Assembly (NCBI GenBank): GCA_023388355.1
Contig: JAEWGI010000037.1
Span: forward strand, 32,186-96,185
From: Pseudomonadota bacterium
Lineage (GTDB): Bacteria; Pseudomonadota; Gammaproteobacteria; Xanthomonadales; Xanthomonadaceae
DNA: 64,000 nt
Direction: 5' to 3'
The position numbers and the translations under genes were made by a program. Shown piece by piece: positions 63,691-64,000 of the stretch (within the stretch, counting starts at the first letter, position 1; the number at the start of each line of letters is the position of its first letter). The notes beneath the pieces are model-generated. The model was not told the DNA's origin and made no database searches. It saw only the letters and a list, made by a program, of their open reading frames with translations.

Positions 63691-64000
63691 CGGAAGCGGA
63701 GGCTGACGCGGGACCTGGCATCTGCTCCTCCCTCCGCGCAGCGGGGGGAGGTTGGGAGGGGGGCGATGCGGTGGCGCGTGGTCGTCCGCGAGCCGCTGCG
63801 CGGCCGCGCCCCCATCCCGGCCTTCCCCCGCAGGCGGGGGAAGGGGCAGAAGCAGGACTGGGGCTGACGCGGGAGCTGGGGCGGAAGCGGAGGCTGACGC
63901 GGGACCTGGCATCTGCTCCTCCCTCCGCGCAGCGGGGGGAGGTTGGGAGGGGGGCGATGCGGTGGCGCGTGGTCGTCCGCGAGCCGCCGCGCGGCCGCGG
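63691..64000. repeat. Tandem repeat with 191-bp period, running off the window
   Basis: The segment starting CGGAAGCGGAGGCTGACGCG at 63691 recurs at 63882, period 191 bp. Over the 118 bp that can be compared before the window ends I count one difference (GAGCCGCTGCG against GAGCCGCCGCG). A third, more diverged partial unit lies at about 63569-63660, followed by two copies of an 18-bp GGGGCAGAAGCGGGGGCT unit. Each unit includes the CCTTCCCCCGC palindrome. Confidence 0.85.

Larger units (their letters stand above)
63369..64000. other. Repeat-rich intergenic region upstream of alaS
   Basis: 632 bp to the window edge without a believable gene. The first ~150 bp should contain the alaS promoter. 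From about 63560 it is made of GC-rich repeats (see the tandem-repeat and palindrome entries). Open frames here are produced by the repeats. Confidence 0.75.

Noticed and set aside
63478..63867. Open frames upstream of alaS
   Set aside because: Created by the GC-rich tandem repeats; low-complexity translations with no start signals.

Overview
This is a very GC-rich chromosomal window from a gammaproteobacterium, most likely of the Xanthomonadaceae/Lysobacteraceae (Lysobacter or Luteimonas type). The reasons are the alaS-csrA-tRNA-Ser-tRNA-Arg block at the right end, the codon bias, and the many GC-rich intergenic palindromes. The genus is my inference; no marker here names it.

Layout. Positions 1-14.7 kb hold the core of an exopolysaccharide (EPS) locus: sugar-nucleotide enzymes (galE, a tviB-type dehydrogenase, a uronate epimerase); an export/length-control set (Wza-like lipoprotein, Wzz-like chain-length protein, a kinase-like ATPase with a degenerate P-loop, an outer-membrane barrel-like protein); an acyltransferase; a PLP decarboxylase; and, on the other strand, an O-antigen-ligase-like protein and a flippase, followed by a glycosyltransferase. 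Positions 15-30.7 kb continue it with a beta-helix/deacetylase-like fusion, a NodB deacetylase, a membrane J-protein, an acyl-CoA ligase plus acyl carrier protein, the initiating sugar-phosphate transferase, a second beta-helix protein, three more glycosyltransferases and a GDP-mannose dehydrogenase. Many of these families normally accompany exosortase A (XrtA/PEP-CTERM) EPS loci, but no exosortase and no PEP-CTERM protein is visible.

From 32 to 56 kb, all on the minus strand, there is a large NRPS/PKS assembly line. Read in transcription order it is: beta-helix protein, Sfp-type phosphopantetheinyl transferase, a 4134-residue NRPS-PKS (half C-A-T-KS-AT-T-C-A-T-C-A-T), a carrier-protein/aminotransferase fusion, a 1935-residue NRPS (C-A-T-C-T-hydrolase-like), and an alpha/beta hydrolase. 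No TE domain and no dedicated exporter is seen. Two beta-helix proteins, one at the head of this operon and one in the EPS part, share a distinctive C-terminal tail. I infer a system in which a peptide/polyketide is made next to, and perhaps attached to or exported with, an acidic exopolysaccharide.

At 57.4-60.1 kb a 2.6-kb island is inserted in tRNA-Arg(ACG). It is bounded by an exact 45-bp direct repeat of the tRNA 3' half and carries an AbiEi/AbiEii toxin-antitoxin pair, a small ORF and a gene remnant, but no integrase. Housekeeping genes follow (tRNA-Arg, tRNA-Ser, csrA, alaS), then an array of GC-rich repeats running off the window edge.
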